Assembly (NCBI RefSeq): GCF_012985205.1
Contig: NZ_JABEKS010000001.1
Coordinates: forward strand, 620,001-684,000
Origin: Planctomonas sp. JC2975
Lineage (GTDB): Bacteria; Actinomycetota; Actinomycetes; Actinomycetales; Microbacteriaceae
Length of the DNA: 64,000 nt
Reading direction: 5' to 3'
Made by a program: the position numbers and the translations under genes. The notes under the pieces were generated by a model. The model had not been told where the DNA came from. It saw only the letters and a list, made by a program, of their open reading frames with translations, and searched no databases. This document shows, piece after piece, positions 36,718 through 45,211 of the stretch. Each line of letters starts with the position of its first letter. Within the stretch, counting starts at the first letter, position 1.

Positions 36718-38174
36718 TCACCTGCTGCCTGATCAGCGGGTTGCTTCCAGGAAGGCTTGCGGAAGCGGTAGAAGAGGAATGGCACGAGGAGCCCGAGCCC
36801 GAGCGCCCCGCCTCCGACGATCAGCAGGTAGACCCAGGGACTACCCTCACCGAACTGCGACGGCGGGACGAACCCGACCAGCAGTGCGGCGAGCGAGGCC
36901 GCGAAACCCACCCCGCAGAGGGTGACGAGGATCGGCGCACGGAAGCCGCGTGGATGATCGGGCTGACGCCGTCGTAGACGCACGGCTGCAACGAACATGA
37001 GCAGGTACATGATCAGGTACACCTGCGTCGTGATGACGGAGAAGATCCAGTAGGTACTGGACACGTCGGGAATGAGCGCGTAGCCCAACGCGATGATCGA
37101 CGTGATGATGCCCTGCGTCACCAGCAGGTTCTGCTGGACCCCGTTCTTGTTGAGCTTCTGCAGGAACGGCGGCAGGTAGCCCTGCTCCCGCGAGATGAGA
37201 AGCAGGCCCTTCGACGGGCCGGCGAGCCAGGTGAGCATGCCGCCGAGTGATGCCGCGACGAGCATGATCCCCACTATCGGGGTGAGCCAACTGATGTTGA
37301 AGGTGCCGAATATCGTCTCGAACGCCTGCATGATGCCGGCCGTCAGGGAGATCTGGTCGGCGGGAACGACCCAGCTGATCGCGAGCGCAGGGAGGATGAA
37401 GATCAGCAGCACAAGCCCCATCGCGAGGAAGATCGCCTTCGGAAATTCCTTCCCCGGGTTCTTCAGCGACGACACGTGCACCGCGTTCATCTCCATTCCG
37501 CTGTAGGAGAGGAAGTTGTTCACGATCAGCACGAGGCTCGACAGGCCCGCCCACGCCGGCAGGAGATGATCCGCGGTCATCGGCGCCGCCGACGGGTGGC
37601 CCTGTCCGAGGAACAGCGCTCCGAGGAAGATGAGCACGGCTCCCGGGATGAGAGTCCCGATGATCAGGCCCCAGCTCGCGAGCCCCGCGACACCTTTCGT
37701 TCCGCGCGACGAGACGAAAACACCAGCCCAGTAGCAGACCATGATCACCAGCGCCGTCCATGCGCCGTTCGACGCCAGCTCCGGGTTGATGACGTAGGCG
37801 AGGGTCGACGCGACGAAGCCGAGGAGGGTGGGGTAGTAGAAGATCGTCATCGCGAACTGACACCAGATCGCGAGGAACCCCATGGGCTTCGAGATGCCCT
37901 CGGATACCCACTTGTAGACGCCGCCCTTCCAGCCCGACGCGAGTTCCGCCGCCACGAGCGAGGTGGGCAGGAGGAAGACGATCGCCGGTACCAGGTAGAG
38001 GAAGACCGCGGCCAGTCCGTACACGGCCATCGTCGGAGCCGCCCGAAGGCTCGCGACCGAACTGGTGGTCATCAGCGCCAGCGCGACCCACGAGATCCAG
38101 GCCCGCGCCGGAACCGCTGCCACCCGCGCACGGACCGCGCCACGTCCTGCGCTCGACGATTCAGCGGCACTCAT
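36714..38174 (-). CDS. APC-superfamily amino acid permease (glutamate/GABA antiporter-like)
   Basis: 486 residues, twelve membrane helices beginning near residue 25. The family features are the N-terminal SWVALALMTTSSVASLRAAP, the GWKGGVYKWVSEG loop after TM2, and SGMEMNAVHVSSLKNPGKEF near TM6. These resemble GadC-like glutamate/GABA exchangers. The ATG at 38172-38174 was preferred to the upstream GTG/TTG by homology. First gene of the three-gene operon ending with the M20 peptidase. Confidence 0.88.
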   Translation of the reverse strand: MSAAESSSAGRGAVRARVAAVPARAWISWVALALMTTSSVASLRAAPTMAVYGLAAVFLYLVPAIVFLLPTSLVAAELASGWKGGVYKWVSEGISKPMGFLAIWCQFAMTIFYYPTLLGFVASTLAYVINPELASNGAWTALVIMVCYWAGVFVSSRGTKGVAGLASWGLIIGTLIPGAVLIFLGALFLGQGHPSAAPMTADHLLPAWAGLSSLVLIVNNFLSYSGMEMNAVHVSSLKNPGKEFPKAIFLAMGLVLLIFILPALAISWVVPADQISLTAGIMQAFETIFGTFNISWLTPIVGIMLVAASLGGMLTWLAGPSKGLLLISREQGYLPPFLQKLNKNGVQQNLLVTQGIITSIIALGYALIPDVSSTYWIFSVITTQVYLIMYLLMFVAAVRLRRRQPDHPRGFRAPILVTLCGVGFAASLAALLVGFVPPSQFGEGSPWVYLLIVGGGALGLGLLVPFLFYRFRKPSWKQPADQAAGE

Positions 38175-38596
38175 CGCGGCCTCCGCGCCACGTAAGCGAA
38201 TACCCCATCGGACGTCCCCCTCCGCGATCGGCGAAGCGCAGGAATCACGAGAATGTCCTGCAGCTTCCCCTGTGACCATTGCCGCGTGAACCGCAGCCCC
38301 CCAGCGCTGACAGTAGGCACCACCGACTTCCGGGCGGACTGGACCTGGACGAATCATCCATACCGGGCGAAGCACGTGCGCCCACCGCGCCGGTCTGCCT
38401 GACCGCGGACACGTGTCCGGGGACCTCTACGCGGTCAGGCAGCATTCGCTGATCGTCGGACACTCCCCCGTCCATGGTGGACGTGGCTCGATCCGGACGC
38501 GAGAATGTCGCCCGAAGACCACGGTGCGCTGGCGGCGACACGCCGGATTCCGCAGAAGGGTCGGCCGGACGAACGGCGACGTCAAAGGGGATGCCG
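38175..38596. promoter_or_regulatory. Divergent control region between APC permease and DHA2 exporter
   Basis: 422 bases with no convincing gene. It holds a 12-bp inverted repeat (TGCCTGACCGCG at 38396, CGCGGTCAGGCA at 38430) enclosing a separate perfect palindrome GGACACGTGTCC (38407-38418), and a smaller palindrome GCACGTGC (38372-38379). Likely operators for regulators of one or both transporters, neither of which is encoded beside them. Confidence 0.45.
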
Positions 38597-40108
38597 ATGA
38601 CCCAGAATCCAGCGACCGAGAAGGTCGCCTCTTCACGCGGAGCGACGGCCGTGCTGGTGGCCACCTGCATCTCGACCCTCGTCGTGAACGCGAACACGTC
38701 AGCAGTCAGCATCCTCCTGCCGGCCATCAGCCGGGACACCGGTACGTCCGTCGACACGTTGCAATGGGCGGTCACCGGATACTCCTTGATGGGCGCGGCG
38801 ATCATTGTCACCTCAGGGGCGGTCGGAGACGTGTTCGGTCGTAAGCGGATCTTCCAACTCGGGTTGCTCCTCTTCATCGCCTCCTGTGTGTTCATCGCGC
38901 TGTCCAGCTCCGGTATCGCGGTGATCGTGGGAAGGATCATCCAGGGCGCAGCCGGAGCGACGATCCTCGCGTGCGGGCTCAGCCTCCTGACCGTGGCCAA
39001 CCAGGGTCAGGCTCAGCTGCGCGCGGTCTCGTTATGGGGCGCGGCGGCCGCGGTGGGCGCCGCGGTCGGCCCGCTGGTGGGCGGCGTGCTGGTCGACTTC
39101 ACTGGCTGGCAGGGACTCTTCTGGGTGGACGCTGTCGTCGCGCTGATCTGCGTGCTGATCACCGCCCGAGGAGTCAGCGAGTCGCGAGACGAGCAGCGGC
39201 CGAAATCGATCGACTATCTCGGTGCTGTGCTGGTCGCGCTCACGCTCGCTCCGATCATCCTGGCAACGAGCCTGGGAGGCCAGTGGGGCTGGATCTCTGT
39301 GCCCACGATCGTCTGCATCGTCGTGGCCGTGGGCAGTGCCGTCGCGTTCGTCATCGTCGAGAAGCGCGTCAAGGTGCCCTTGCTGGATCTCGCGCTGCTG
39401 CGCAACGTCGTCCTGGTCGTTTCCACTGTTGCGATCCTGATCGGGTCGGGAACGATCAACGGTCTGATGTATCTGCTCAGCCTCTACTTCCAGAACAAGG
39501 ATGCCCTCGGCATGACTCCCTTCCAAGCAGGGCTTGCGATGCTTCCTGCCACGGTGGGCCTCGTGATCATCGCCCCGCTGGTTCCGAGGTTCGCCTCCAG
39601 AATCGGAGGACGCCGCGTCGTCGCGATCGGGTTCCTTGTGACGGCCGTCGGATTCGGCGTGATCGGGTTCGTCCAAGCGTCGTGGACCTACGCGGCCTTC
39701 GTGCTTCCTTTGATCGCGATCGCTGTCGGCATGGGCCTGTCCAACGGCCCCTCTTCGTCCGCATCCACGGCTTGCGTTCCCGAGCACCAGGTGGGATCCG
39801 CGTCCGGCGTCTCGAACATGGCTCGGTACATAGGCGCTGCAGTGGCAACCGCCGCGGTGGCGACCATCAACTCGTCCGTCATCGCGTCGGAGACCGGCGC
39901 TGGTCAGAAGATGTCGCACGCGCTGGCGTCCGGCCTTGCCGCCGCCGCATGGGTCATGGCCGGCCTCAGCCTGGCCGGTGTCGTGATGGCCGTGCTCATG
40001 AGACGCCATCGGATGGCAGTCGGAACGCTCCAGGATGTCGCCGCTGCCGCTGCCGCCGGCTCCCACACACTTGCCACGACTGCTTCAGGATCCGGCTCGG
40101 CCCGGTAG
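38597..40108 (+). CDS. MFS transporter, DHA2 (14-TM) drug:H+ antiporter family
   Basis: 503 residues with 14 hydrophobic segments. The motif A loop is GDVFGRKRIF, TM5 has the antiporter motif C-like GAAVGPLVGGVLVD, and a long mid-loop precedes DYLGAVLV. It resembles DHA2 exporters such as Stp/LfrA-like proteins that extrude drugs or cations. The ATG at 38597 was preferred over 38591 because AAAGGGG lies six bases before it. A hairpin terminator follows at 40114. Confidence 0.9.
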   Translation: MTQNPATEKVASSRGATAVLVATCISTLVVNANTSAVSILLPAISRDTGTSVDTLQWAVTGYSLMGAAIIVTSGAVGDVFGRKRIFQLGLLLFIASCVFIALSSSGIAVIVGRIIQGAAGATILACGLSLLTVANQGQAQLRAVSLWGAAAAVGAAVGPLVGGVLVDFTGWQGLFWVDAVVALICVLITARGVSESRDEQRPKSIDYLGAVLVALTLAPIILATSLGGQWGWISVPTIVCIVVAVGSAVAFVIVEKRVKVPLLDLALLRNVVLVVSTVAILIGSGTINGLMYLLSLYFQNKDALGMTPFQAGLAMLPATVGLVIIAPLVPRFASRIGGRRVVAIGFLVTAVGFGVIGFVQASWTYAAFVLPLIAIAVGMGLSNGPSSSASTACVPEHQVGSASGVSNMARYIGAAVATAAVATINSSVIASETGAGQKMSHALASGLAAAAWVMAGLSLAGVVMAVLMRRHRMAVGTLQDVAAAAAAGSHTLATTASGSGSAR

Positions 40109-40113
40109 CACGA

Positions 40114-40140
40114 CCGGCGGGTCCGAGAGTGACCCGCCGG
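40114..40140. terminator. Terminator between convergent DHA2 and M24 genes
   Basis: CCGGCGGGTC pairs with GACCCGCCGG around seven bases, five bases past the exporter stop. Confidence 0.75.
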
Positions 40141-40160
40141 CGCCAGCCTGAACGCGCGCC

Positions 40161-41285
40161 TCACTCGACGATGGTCAGTCCGCGATCGCTGTTGTTGAGC
40201 CGGTGCCCGCCATCCGCGGTCACCGTGACGATGTCCTCGATGCGCACACCGAATCGGCCCGCTAGGTAGATCCCCGGTTCGATGGAGAAGCACATCCCCG
40301 GAACGAGCGGCCTCTGCTCGCCCTCGACCATATAGGGAGGCTCATGGGTCGTCATCCCGATGCCATGGCCGGTGCGATGGATGAATTCGTCGCCGTAACC
40401 CGCCTCCGAGATCACCCGACGAGCGACGCGGTCGATCTCCTGACACGCCACGCCCGGCCGCACTGTTTCGAACGCAGCCTGCTGAGCCGCCCGGACGATG
40501 TCGTGCACCTCGCGCATCTGATCCGTTGGATCGCCCGCGCACACGGTACGAGTCGTATCGGATCCGTACCCGTGCTTCAGTCCGCCGAAGTCGAGGACGA
40601 TCATGTCGCCGGCGAGGATCGCGCGATCGCCGGCTTCGTGGTGCGGATTGGCGCCGTTGGGGCCCGAGCCCACCACGGTGAAGTCCACCTGCTCGTGCCC
40701 GAATTCGCGCAGCAGCCGAGCGAGATCGGCGGCGACGTCTGTCTCCTTGCGTCCCGCGAAACGGACCTTGACGATCTCCCCGAAGGCGGCATCCGCCGCT
40801 GCACCCGCAGCCTCCAGCCTGGCCAGTTCGTTGTCATCCTTCACCGCACGCAACATGGGCAACCGGTCGGTGACCGACACATACCGGGTCTCGGGCAGTC
40901 GGTGCTGCAGCCCGAGCAGGTGCATCGCCCACGCCGAGTCGGATATCGCATACTCACCATCCACCGAAAGCAGCGGAGTGGCCGCCTCGTAGGGATCGAC
41001 GCCATCGCGCCAGTCAGACATCGCGACGGCCCCGGCGCCGACCGCCGACTCGGCATCCGGACGCTCCAGAACCGGCACCAGCAGCTGCGGTTCCGCATCC
41101 ACGCGAAGCACAAGCAGGGTGAGCCGCTCCGTTATCGCGGTGGGCTGATAGCCCGTGAGCCAGAGCAAGTCCGGCCCCGGGGTTATCAGAAGCCCATCGA
41201 GCCCGTCCGCCGCGGCGGCCTGCGCCGACCGCTCCATGCGTAGGCGGAAATCATCCAGAGTGAAGGGAGCCGATTCAGCTTCCAT
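40161..41285 (-). CDS. Xaa-Pro peptidase family protein (M24)
   Basis: 374 residues. N-terminal creatinase-like domain (LLITPGPDLLWLTGY) then the pita-bread catalytic domain. Metal ligands: Asp in IVLDFGGLKHGYGSDTTRT, His in HRTGHGIGMTTHEPPY, Glu in CFSIEPGIYL and in VRIEDIV. Removes N-terminal residues before proline from peptides. The ATG at 41283-41285 follows GAGGAGG. Confidence 0.93.
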   Translation of the reverse strand: MEAESAPFTLDDFRLRMERSAQAAAADGLDGLLITPGPDLLWLTGYQPTAITERLTLLVLRVDAEPQLLVPVLERPDAESAVGAGAVAMSDWRDGVDPYEAATPLLSVDGEYAISDSAWAMHLLGLQHRLPETRYVSVTDRLPMLRAVKDDNELARLEAAGAAADAAFGEIVKVRFAGRKETDVAADLARLLREFGHEQVDFTVVGSGPNGANPHHEAGDRAILAGDMIVLDFGGLKHGYGSDTTRTVCAGDPTDQMREVHDIVRAAQQAAFETVRPGVACQEIDRVARRVISEAGYGDEFIHRTGHGIGMTTHEPPYMVEGEQRPLVPGMCFSIEPGIYLAGRFGVRIEDIVTVTADGGHRLNNSDRGLTIVE

Positions 41286-41446
41286 GACGCCTCCTCAGCG
41301 GTCACCAGGATCGACCTCATTCCACCTCGCCATGGATCGGCGGCGCAAGGTGGATCACCGGGCGCGCCACGATAGGGCGGGGCATGGGTCCGCGTACCCG
41401 CTGGGTCAGATCCTTGTTGCGCTGCTGCTGGTCGGGATAATCGAGT

Positions 41447-41995
41447 GTGCGTTTGGACCGGATTCATATCGAGGACTACGACCCAGCGTGGCCGTCTCTC
41501 TTCCACGAACAGCAGCAGGCACTCGCGGACGCTCTTTGCGAAGTTCTGGTGCGGCCGATCGAGCACATCGGCAGTACCTCGGTGCCAGGCCTTCCTGCCA
41601 AACCGATCATCGACATGCTCGCTGTCGTTCGCCGGTACGAAGACGTCCGCCCCGTTCTGCCGATCCTCTCCGACGCCGGATGGCGGCTCGCTCCTGAACC
41701 GGGCGACGAGGGCGCACGCAAGTACTCGCTGTGCTTTCCGAGCATCGAGCGGCGCACGCACCATCTTCACGTCGTCGAACCCGCGTGGGGGTGGCGCGAC
41801 CTCTTGTTGTATCGCGACTACCTGCGCGCGCATCCGCAGGCGGTCGCCGAATACGCCATCCTGAAGCGCCGGCTTGCGGCGCTCGACGACGAGGACCGCC
41901 CGAAGTACAGGGCAGCCAAGGCGCCCTTCATCAAAAAGACCCTTGAGGCCGCGAAGGAATGGCAGCCTCTCGCACCGACGACGACGTATGAGTGA
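41447..41995 (+). CDS. GrpB family (UPF0157) nucleotidyltransferase-like protein
   Basis: 182 residues. The GrpB pattern is YDPAWP near residue 11, HIGSTSVPGLPAKPIIDML in the core and HLHVVE later. The fold is nucleotidyltransferase-like, but substrate is unknown. The GTG at 41447 has GATAAT five bases before it, suggesting a leaderless mRNA. It is the last chromosomal gene before the island, ending 71 bases from the left attachment repeat. Confidence 0.88.
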   Translation: MRLDRIHIEDYDPAWPSLFHEQQQALADALCEVLVRPIEHIGSTSVPGLPAKPIIDMLAVVRRYEDVRPVLPILSDAGWRLAPEPGDEGARKYSLCFPSIERRTHHLHVVEPAWGWRDLLLYRDYLRAHPQAVAEYAILKRRLAALDDEDRPKYRAAKAPFIKKTLEAAKEWQPLAPTTTYE

Positions 41996-42066
41996 GCTAG
42001 CTCGGGTGGGTTCGGGTCGACGGTTCGGGTCGACCACCGAGAACGCGCGCGATCGTTCAGCTGGTG

Positions 42067-42105
42067 CCCCGGCAGGAATCGAACCTGCGACCAAGAGATT
42101 AGAAG
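42067..42105. repeat. Left attachment repeat of the island (partial tRNA-Arg copy)
   Basis: 39 bases identical to 56910-56948, the T-arm, variable loop and 3' anticodon part of tRNA-Arg(TCT). Upstream it continues as TGGTGCCCC with one C fewer than in the functional tRNA. There is no 5' half, so this is a remnant and not a working tRNA. Confidence 0.92.
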
Positions 42106-42171
42106 TTCAGCAATCTCGCTCGGTCTCACCAATCCTGATTTAGTCCTTTGATCAGGGATTTTAAATGACAC

Positions 42172-42206
42172 TTGATTTCGTTGAATCACATTGAATGCGC
42201 TTGAAT
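42172..42206 (+). repeat. Ten-base-phased TTGAAT repeats
   Basis: TTGATT at 42172 and TTGAAT at 42181, 42191 and 42201, spaced nine to ten bases, in an AT-rich stretch that contrasts with its surroundings. They lead directly into the 20-bp tandem repeat. Confidence 0.55.
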
Positions 42207-42226
42207 GTTCGGGGTAAGTTCGGGGT
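42207..42226 (+). repeat. Left 20-bp tandem repeat (candidate integrase arm site)
   Basis: GTTCGGGGT-AA-GTTCGGGGT, identical to 56853-56872 at the other end and in the same orientation. Each element is a tandem 9-mer. It lies 102 bases inside the left att core. Confidence 0.75.
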
Positions 42227-42256
42227 TTGAGAAAATTAGAGGGCACTCACGCCCGC

Positions 42257-42838
42257 TCACAGCACGAGAGGCGGCAGCGGGTCCGGCGCCGGAGGCGGTC
42301 CATCGGCCAAGATGGCGTCGACCATCTGAATGGCTCGTTCAGTGAGGTCATCCCCGGGGTAGAACTCTTCGTAAAGCGCCTCGGCCTCGGCCCGAGTTGG
42401 GATGCCGCAGAGGCCGAGCAGCAGTCGTATGTCTCTGGTGTCGCGTCCTGGGCGGTTGGCGCGCAGTTTCATTGCCAGGAGTGCTTCCTTGGAAGCAACC
42501 TCGATGACGATGCCGTCGTGGTCGTGAATGGCTTCCCATTCGACGGCCCGTCCGAGCGATGGCAGGGCATCTGCACCGTTGACTTCGAAGTTCGGCCAGC
42601 TCGGATCCCAGTCGTGCTTGAGAGCAACCTTGGCCGCCGCCGCCGCGACCGCAACGTCACTTCCGGGCCGGACGTGCAATGTGTCGAGGTCCCGAGTGGT
42701 GCCTCGATCGAAGTACCGCAGGGCCAGCGCCGCGCCGCCGACGAGCCGGATGCCCGCGACTTCCCCGGCACTACGAAGCTCCGCGATGAGGTCGCGCAGA
42801 CCCGCGATGATGTCATCCCTGTCCAGGGCGGTCGCCAT
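42257..42838 (-). CDS. Nucleotidyltransferase-fold protein (AbiEii/DUF6036-like), probable toxin
   Basis: 193 residues. The N-terminal GIRLVGGAALALRYFDRGTTRDLD is the nucleotidyltransferase pattern of AbiEii-type and DUF6036 proteins (GG, then R-T-x-D-x-D). EALLAMKLRANRPGRDTRDI later is the second family signature. It follows the XRE gene by two bases. In type IV and MNT-type toxin-antitoxin systems such enzymes modify tRNA or the partner protein; which applies here cannot be seen. Confidence 0.78.
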   Translation of the reverse strand: MATALDRDDIIAGLRDLIAELRSAGEVAGIRLVGGAALALRYFDRGTTRDLDTLHVRPGSDVAVAAAAAKVALKHDWDPSWPNFEVNGADALPSLGRAVEWEAIHDHDGIVIEVASKEALLAMKLRANRPGRDTRDIRLLLGLCGIPTRAEAEALYEEFYPGDDLTERAIQMVDAILADGPPPAPDPLPPLVL

Positions 42839-42840
42839 CC

Positions 42841-43419
42841 TCAGACGCTCGCGAAGGTGTCATGCCAGACGAGGACCCCACGCTTGGCAAACTCTGCTGG
42901 CACCTCGGAAGCGGGCGGCACAGGGTCAGCAGAATCAATCTCGAGCCCGCGGGGCTCCCGTACGAACCGGCTCGGTGCGTTGACCCAATCCGGCGACGGC
43001 AGCTTCTCTTCGTCCAACCGCCACGCCACCAGAGCAGCAAGCGCCGCGTCCCACACGGGATCCGTAGTCGTCTCCGGCTCGGCGAGACCGAGCACACCGC
43101 GAACAAGGCCTCGCTCGGCGAGTAGGTCGTCGTTCAGCTGGATGAGCGAGCGCAGGGCGCGGTCCTTATCCCCGGCACGGAGCCGGTCACGGATCTCCGC
43201 CGCAACTGTCGCGGCGTCATCCCGACGAGTCGGCGCCGAGTAGAGCCGATGACCCGCACCGGCAAGCAGACGATCGACCGTGGCGAACTCGGCTTCGCGT
43301 CCACGCTCTGACCGCGAAACAGTGGCCTGGTCAATGCGCACCCGCTTGGCTAGCTGCTCCTGGGTGAGCCGTCGGCTTTTACGGGCAGCGCGAACCAGAG
43401 TCGATGCAACCGCAGCCAT
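42841..43419 (-). CDS. XRE-family helix-turn-helix protein, probable antitoxin/regulator
   Basis: 192 residues. The HTH occupies about residues 12-60 (RKSRRLTQEQLAKRVRIDQA, then TVSRSERGR). The rest is a helical domain of unknown fold. The start is the ATG at 43417-43419, chosen over a more upstream codon because GGAGA precedes it and a promoter (TTGACG, 18 bases, TCATAT) lies just before. Translation runs straight into the nucleotidyltransferase gene, so they form a two-gene operon, regulator first, as in toxin-antitoxin loci. Confidence 0.8.
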   Translation of the reverse strand: MAAVASTLVRAARKSRRLTQEQLAKRVRIDQATVSRSERGREAEFATVDRLLAGAGHRLYSAPTRRDDAATVAAEIRDRLRAGDKDRALRSLIQLNDDLLAERGLVRGVLGLAEPETTTDPVWDAALAALVAWRLDEEKLPSPDWVNAPSRFVREPRGLEIDSADPVPPASEVPAEFAKRGVLVWHDTFASV

Positions 43420-43436
43420 GACCAAGTCTCCATTCA

Positions 43437-43466
43437 ATATGACTTCTGCGACATATTGTACGTCAA
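43437..43466 (-). promoter_or_regulatory. Candidate promoter of the XRE/nucleotidyltransferase operon
   Basis: On the minus strand TTGACG (43461-43466) and TCATAT (43437-43442) are 18 bases apart. The GGAGA ribosome site at 43427-43431 follows. The region is AT-rich and may bind the XRE protein. Confidence 0.45.
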
Positions 43467-43639
43467 TGGTCCGCGAATGGGCGAGCTCTGCGGTCACTGC
43501 TGCGAAAACACCGAGCCGGGGAGACCGTGCGCGGATGGAAGGTTAGAGCCGGCCTGGCGACGCGGTTCGACCCTTTGCTCTCTGGATTGCAGGCGGCCTA
43601 CGCCGGTGGTTGCGTCTTTCTGCAGGTGCTGTGCCGGTT

Positions 43640-43711
43640 TATGATCACCTCGTGGTTTTCGTGATGGATGTCAGACAGGGCTAGCTCCCGCGTGTCGTTG
43701 TGGCGCGCGGG
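43640..43711 (+). promoter_or_regulatory. Candidate promoter, leader peptide and hairpin before the island MFS gene
   Basis: TATGAT (43640-43645) is six bases before a GTG (43652) that opens a ten-codon frame (VVFVMDVRQG, stop at 43682-43684). A CCCGCG/CGCGGG hairpin follows at 43687-43711, then the MFS ATG at 43753. This layout suits translational attenuation of an exporter, but it is inferred. Confidence 0.35.
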
Positions 43712-43752
43712 CGATGCATGCTGCCCTGCCCACCTCCTCATGAAAGTTCTCG

Positions 43753-45009
43753 ATGTCTGTCCTTCTCGGGCGACGCGCAGGTGACGCGTCGCTGACTTCT
43801 TCCCTCGTCTTCGTCTCCATCGCCAGTGGCCTGTTCCTGCCGCTCTCGTTGGTGTTCTTCACCGAAGTCACCACCATTCCGTTGAGCGTGGTCGGCGTCA
43901 TCGTCGGGGTGTCCGGCCTCACATCGGTTCCGGTTCCCGCCGTGGCCGGGCGTCTCGCCGATCGGTATGGCGCGACGCGACTCGTCATGCTCTCTCAGGC
44001 GATTCAGGCCCTCGCCTTCGTCGGGTATGTCTTCGCCCGGGAGCCGTTGAGCGTCTTCGTCGTAACCGCACTGATGTCGATGGGTGGCCGGCTGTTCTGG
44101 TCCACGATCTTCGTGGCGGTCGCCGATCACGCCGGCGCGGAGGGTCGCCAACAGCATTGGTTCGCCGTCACGAACATTGCACGCACGGCGGGGATCGCTG
44201 CGGGGGGACTCATCACCGGCATCGCACTCACCGTTCCCGGCACGGCCGTCTACATCGTGCTCGCGGCCGTGGCGGCGGGGTGCCTCGGGGCATCCGCAGT
44301 GCTCATGCTGCCCGTTAGGGCACGCCCGTCGTCGACGCGGCCCTCGACGCCGGGGTCGCCACCATCCCTGTCCCGATCCAAAGGCGGCATGCTACGTGAT
44401 GCCCGGTTTTTCGGCCTTCTCATCACCAACACGGTGTTCGCCATGTCGACGCTGCTCCTCGGTCTCACAATTCCGGTGGTCGTGCGCAACGCGCTCAGCG
44501 GCCCGGGATGGCTGAGCTCGTTCCTGCTCGTGGGCAACGCGCTCCTGGTTTCGAGCCTCGGCATCGCGGGTGCGCGGTACGCGGTGCGGCGTCGACCCTT
44601 CAGCGTGCTCAAAGTGGCTGCAGTCTGCTGGGCTGTCGGATGCACCCTCCTGGCGGTGGCAGCGTCCACAACTCTCCCCGTCGCAATGGCCTTGCTCACC
44701 GCCACCATCGTCGCATTCAGCTTCGCGGAGATCCTGCACGCCCCAACATCGGTCGCCATAGTGAGCTCGATGGCCCCCATGAGCCGCCGCGGGAATTACC
44801 TGGCCATGTGGCAGTACTCGTTCATGGCGGCCGAAATCATCGGTCCTGTGCTGTTCGCCACTCTCTTCGCCGTGCAGCACGCGGCACCATTCGTCGTCGT
44901 CCTCGCGCTGAACCTGACCACAGTCCCCGCGCTCTTACTCGTGCAGCGACCATCCAGGTCGAACCAGCGCACCATCCTCGATGGCAACCAAGCAGAGGCC
45001 GACTCGTAA
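43753..45009 (+). CDS. MFS transporter (12-TM exporter)
   Basis: 418 residues with about twelve hydrophobic segments. The motif A loop AGRLADRYGATRLV follows TM2, and a cytosolic central loop rich in Ser/Pro/Arg (RARPSSTRPSTPGSPPSLSR) separates two halves. It lies in the drug-efflux-like branch of the superfamily; substrate unknown. Located on the island between the toxin-antitoxin-like pair and the repeat region. The ribosome site is weak (GAAAG), consistent with control by the upstream leader. Confidence 0.85.
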   Translation: MSVLLGRRAGDASLTSSLVFVSIASGLFLPLSLVFFTEVTTIPLSVVGVIVGVSGLTSVPVPAVAGRLADRYGATRLVMLSQAIQALAFVGYVFAREPLSVFVVTALMSMGGRLFWSTIFVAVADHAGAEGRQQHWFAVTNIARTAGIAAGGLITGIALTVPGTAVYIVLAAVAAGCLGASAVLMLPVRARPSSTRPSTPGSPPSLSRSKGGMLRDARFFGLLITNTVFAMSTLLLGLTIPVVVRNALSGPGWLSSFLLVGNALLVSSLGIAGARYAVRRRPFSVLKVAAVCWAVGCTLLAVAASTTLPVAMALLTATIVAFSFAEILHAPTSVAIVSSMAPMSRRGNYLAMWQYSFMAAEIIGPVLFATLFAVQHAAPFVVVLALNLTTVPALLLVQRPSRSNQRTILDGNQAEADS

Positions 45010-45094
45010 CAGGTGGCCGTTCCGCGGCATACCCCTCGGGCAACCCGCCGCGTTTCCCAACCGCTCGCTCCGAGCCATCCAATGTGTCAATGAC

Positions 45095-45170
45095 GGATCC
45101 CGCTGCGGGCGGCAGCCGGCCGCGAGTCCGTCATCGCCCAACGCGAGGCACGGTTGCGGATCCCGCTGCG
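45095..45170 (+). repeat. 76-bp repeat, copy A
   Basis: Copy A and copy B (45456-45531) match at 70 of 76 positions. The repeat begins and ends with GGATCC..CTGCG, and a 15-bp inverted fragment (CCCGCAGCGGGATCC, 45394-45408) lies between the copies. Differences fall at all codon positions, so it is not conserved as coding sequence. Confidence 0.8.
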
Positions 45171-45211
45171 CACGTCTTTCCTGAACACACGGTGAGTGGC
45201 ATTCTCTCCGC

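Noticed and set aside
42062-42110. Second tRNA-Arg gene
   Set aside because: Only the 3' half is there, with one C missing in the acceptor; there is no 5' half or complete anticodon arm.
43420-43752. WhiB7-type promoter before the exporter
   Set aside because: No AT-rich element precedes a good -35; only the -10 and leader remain plausible.
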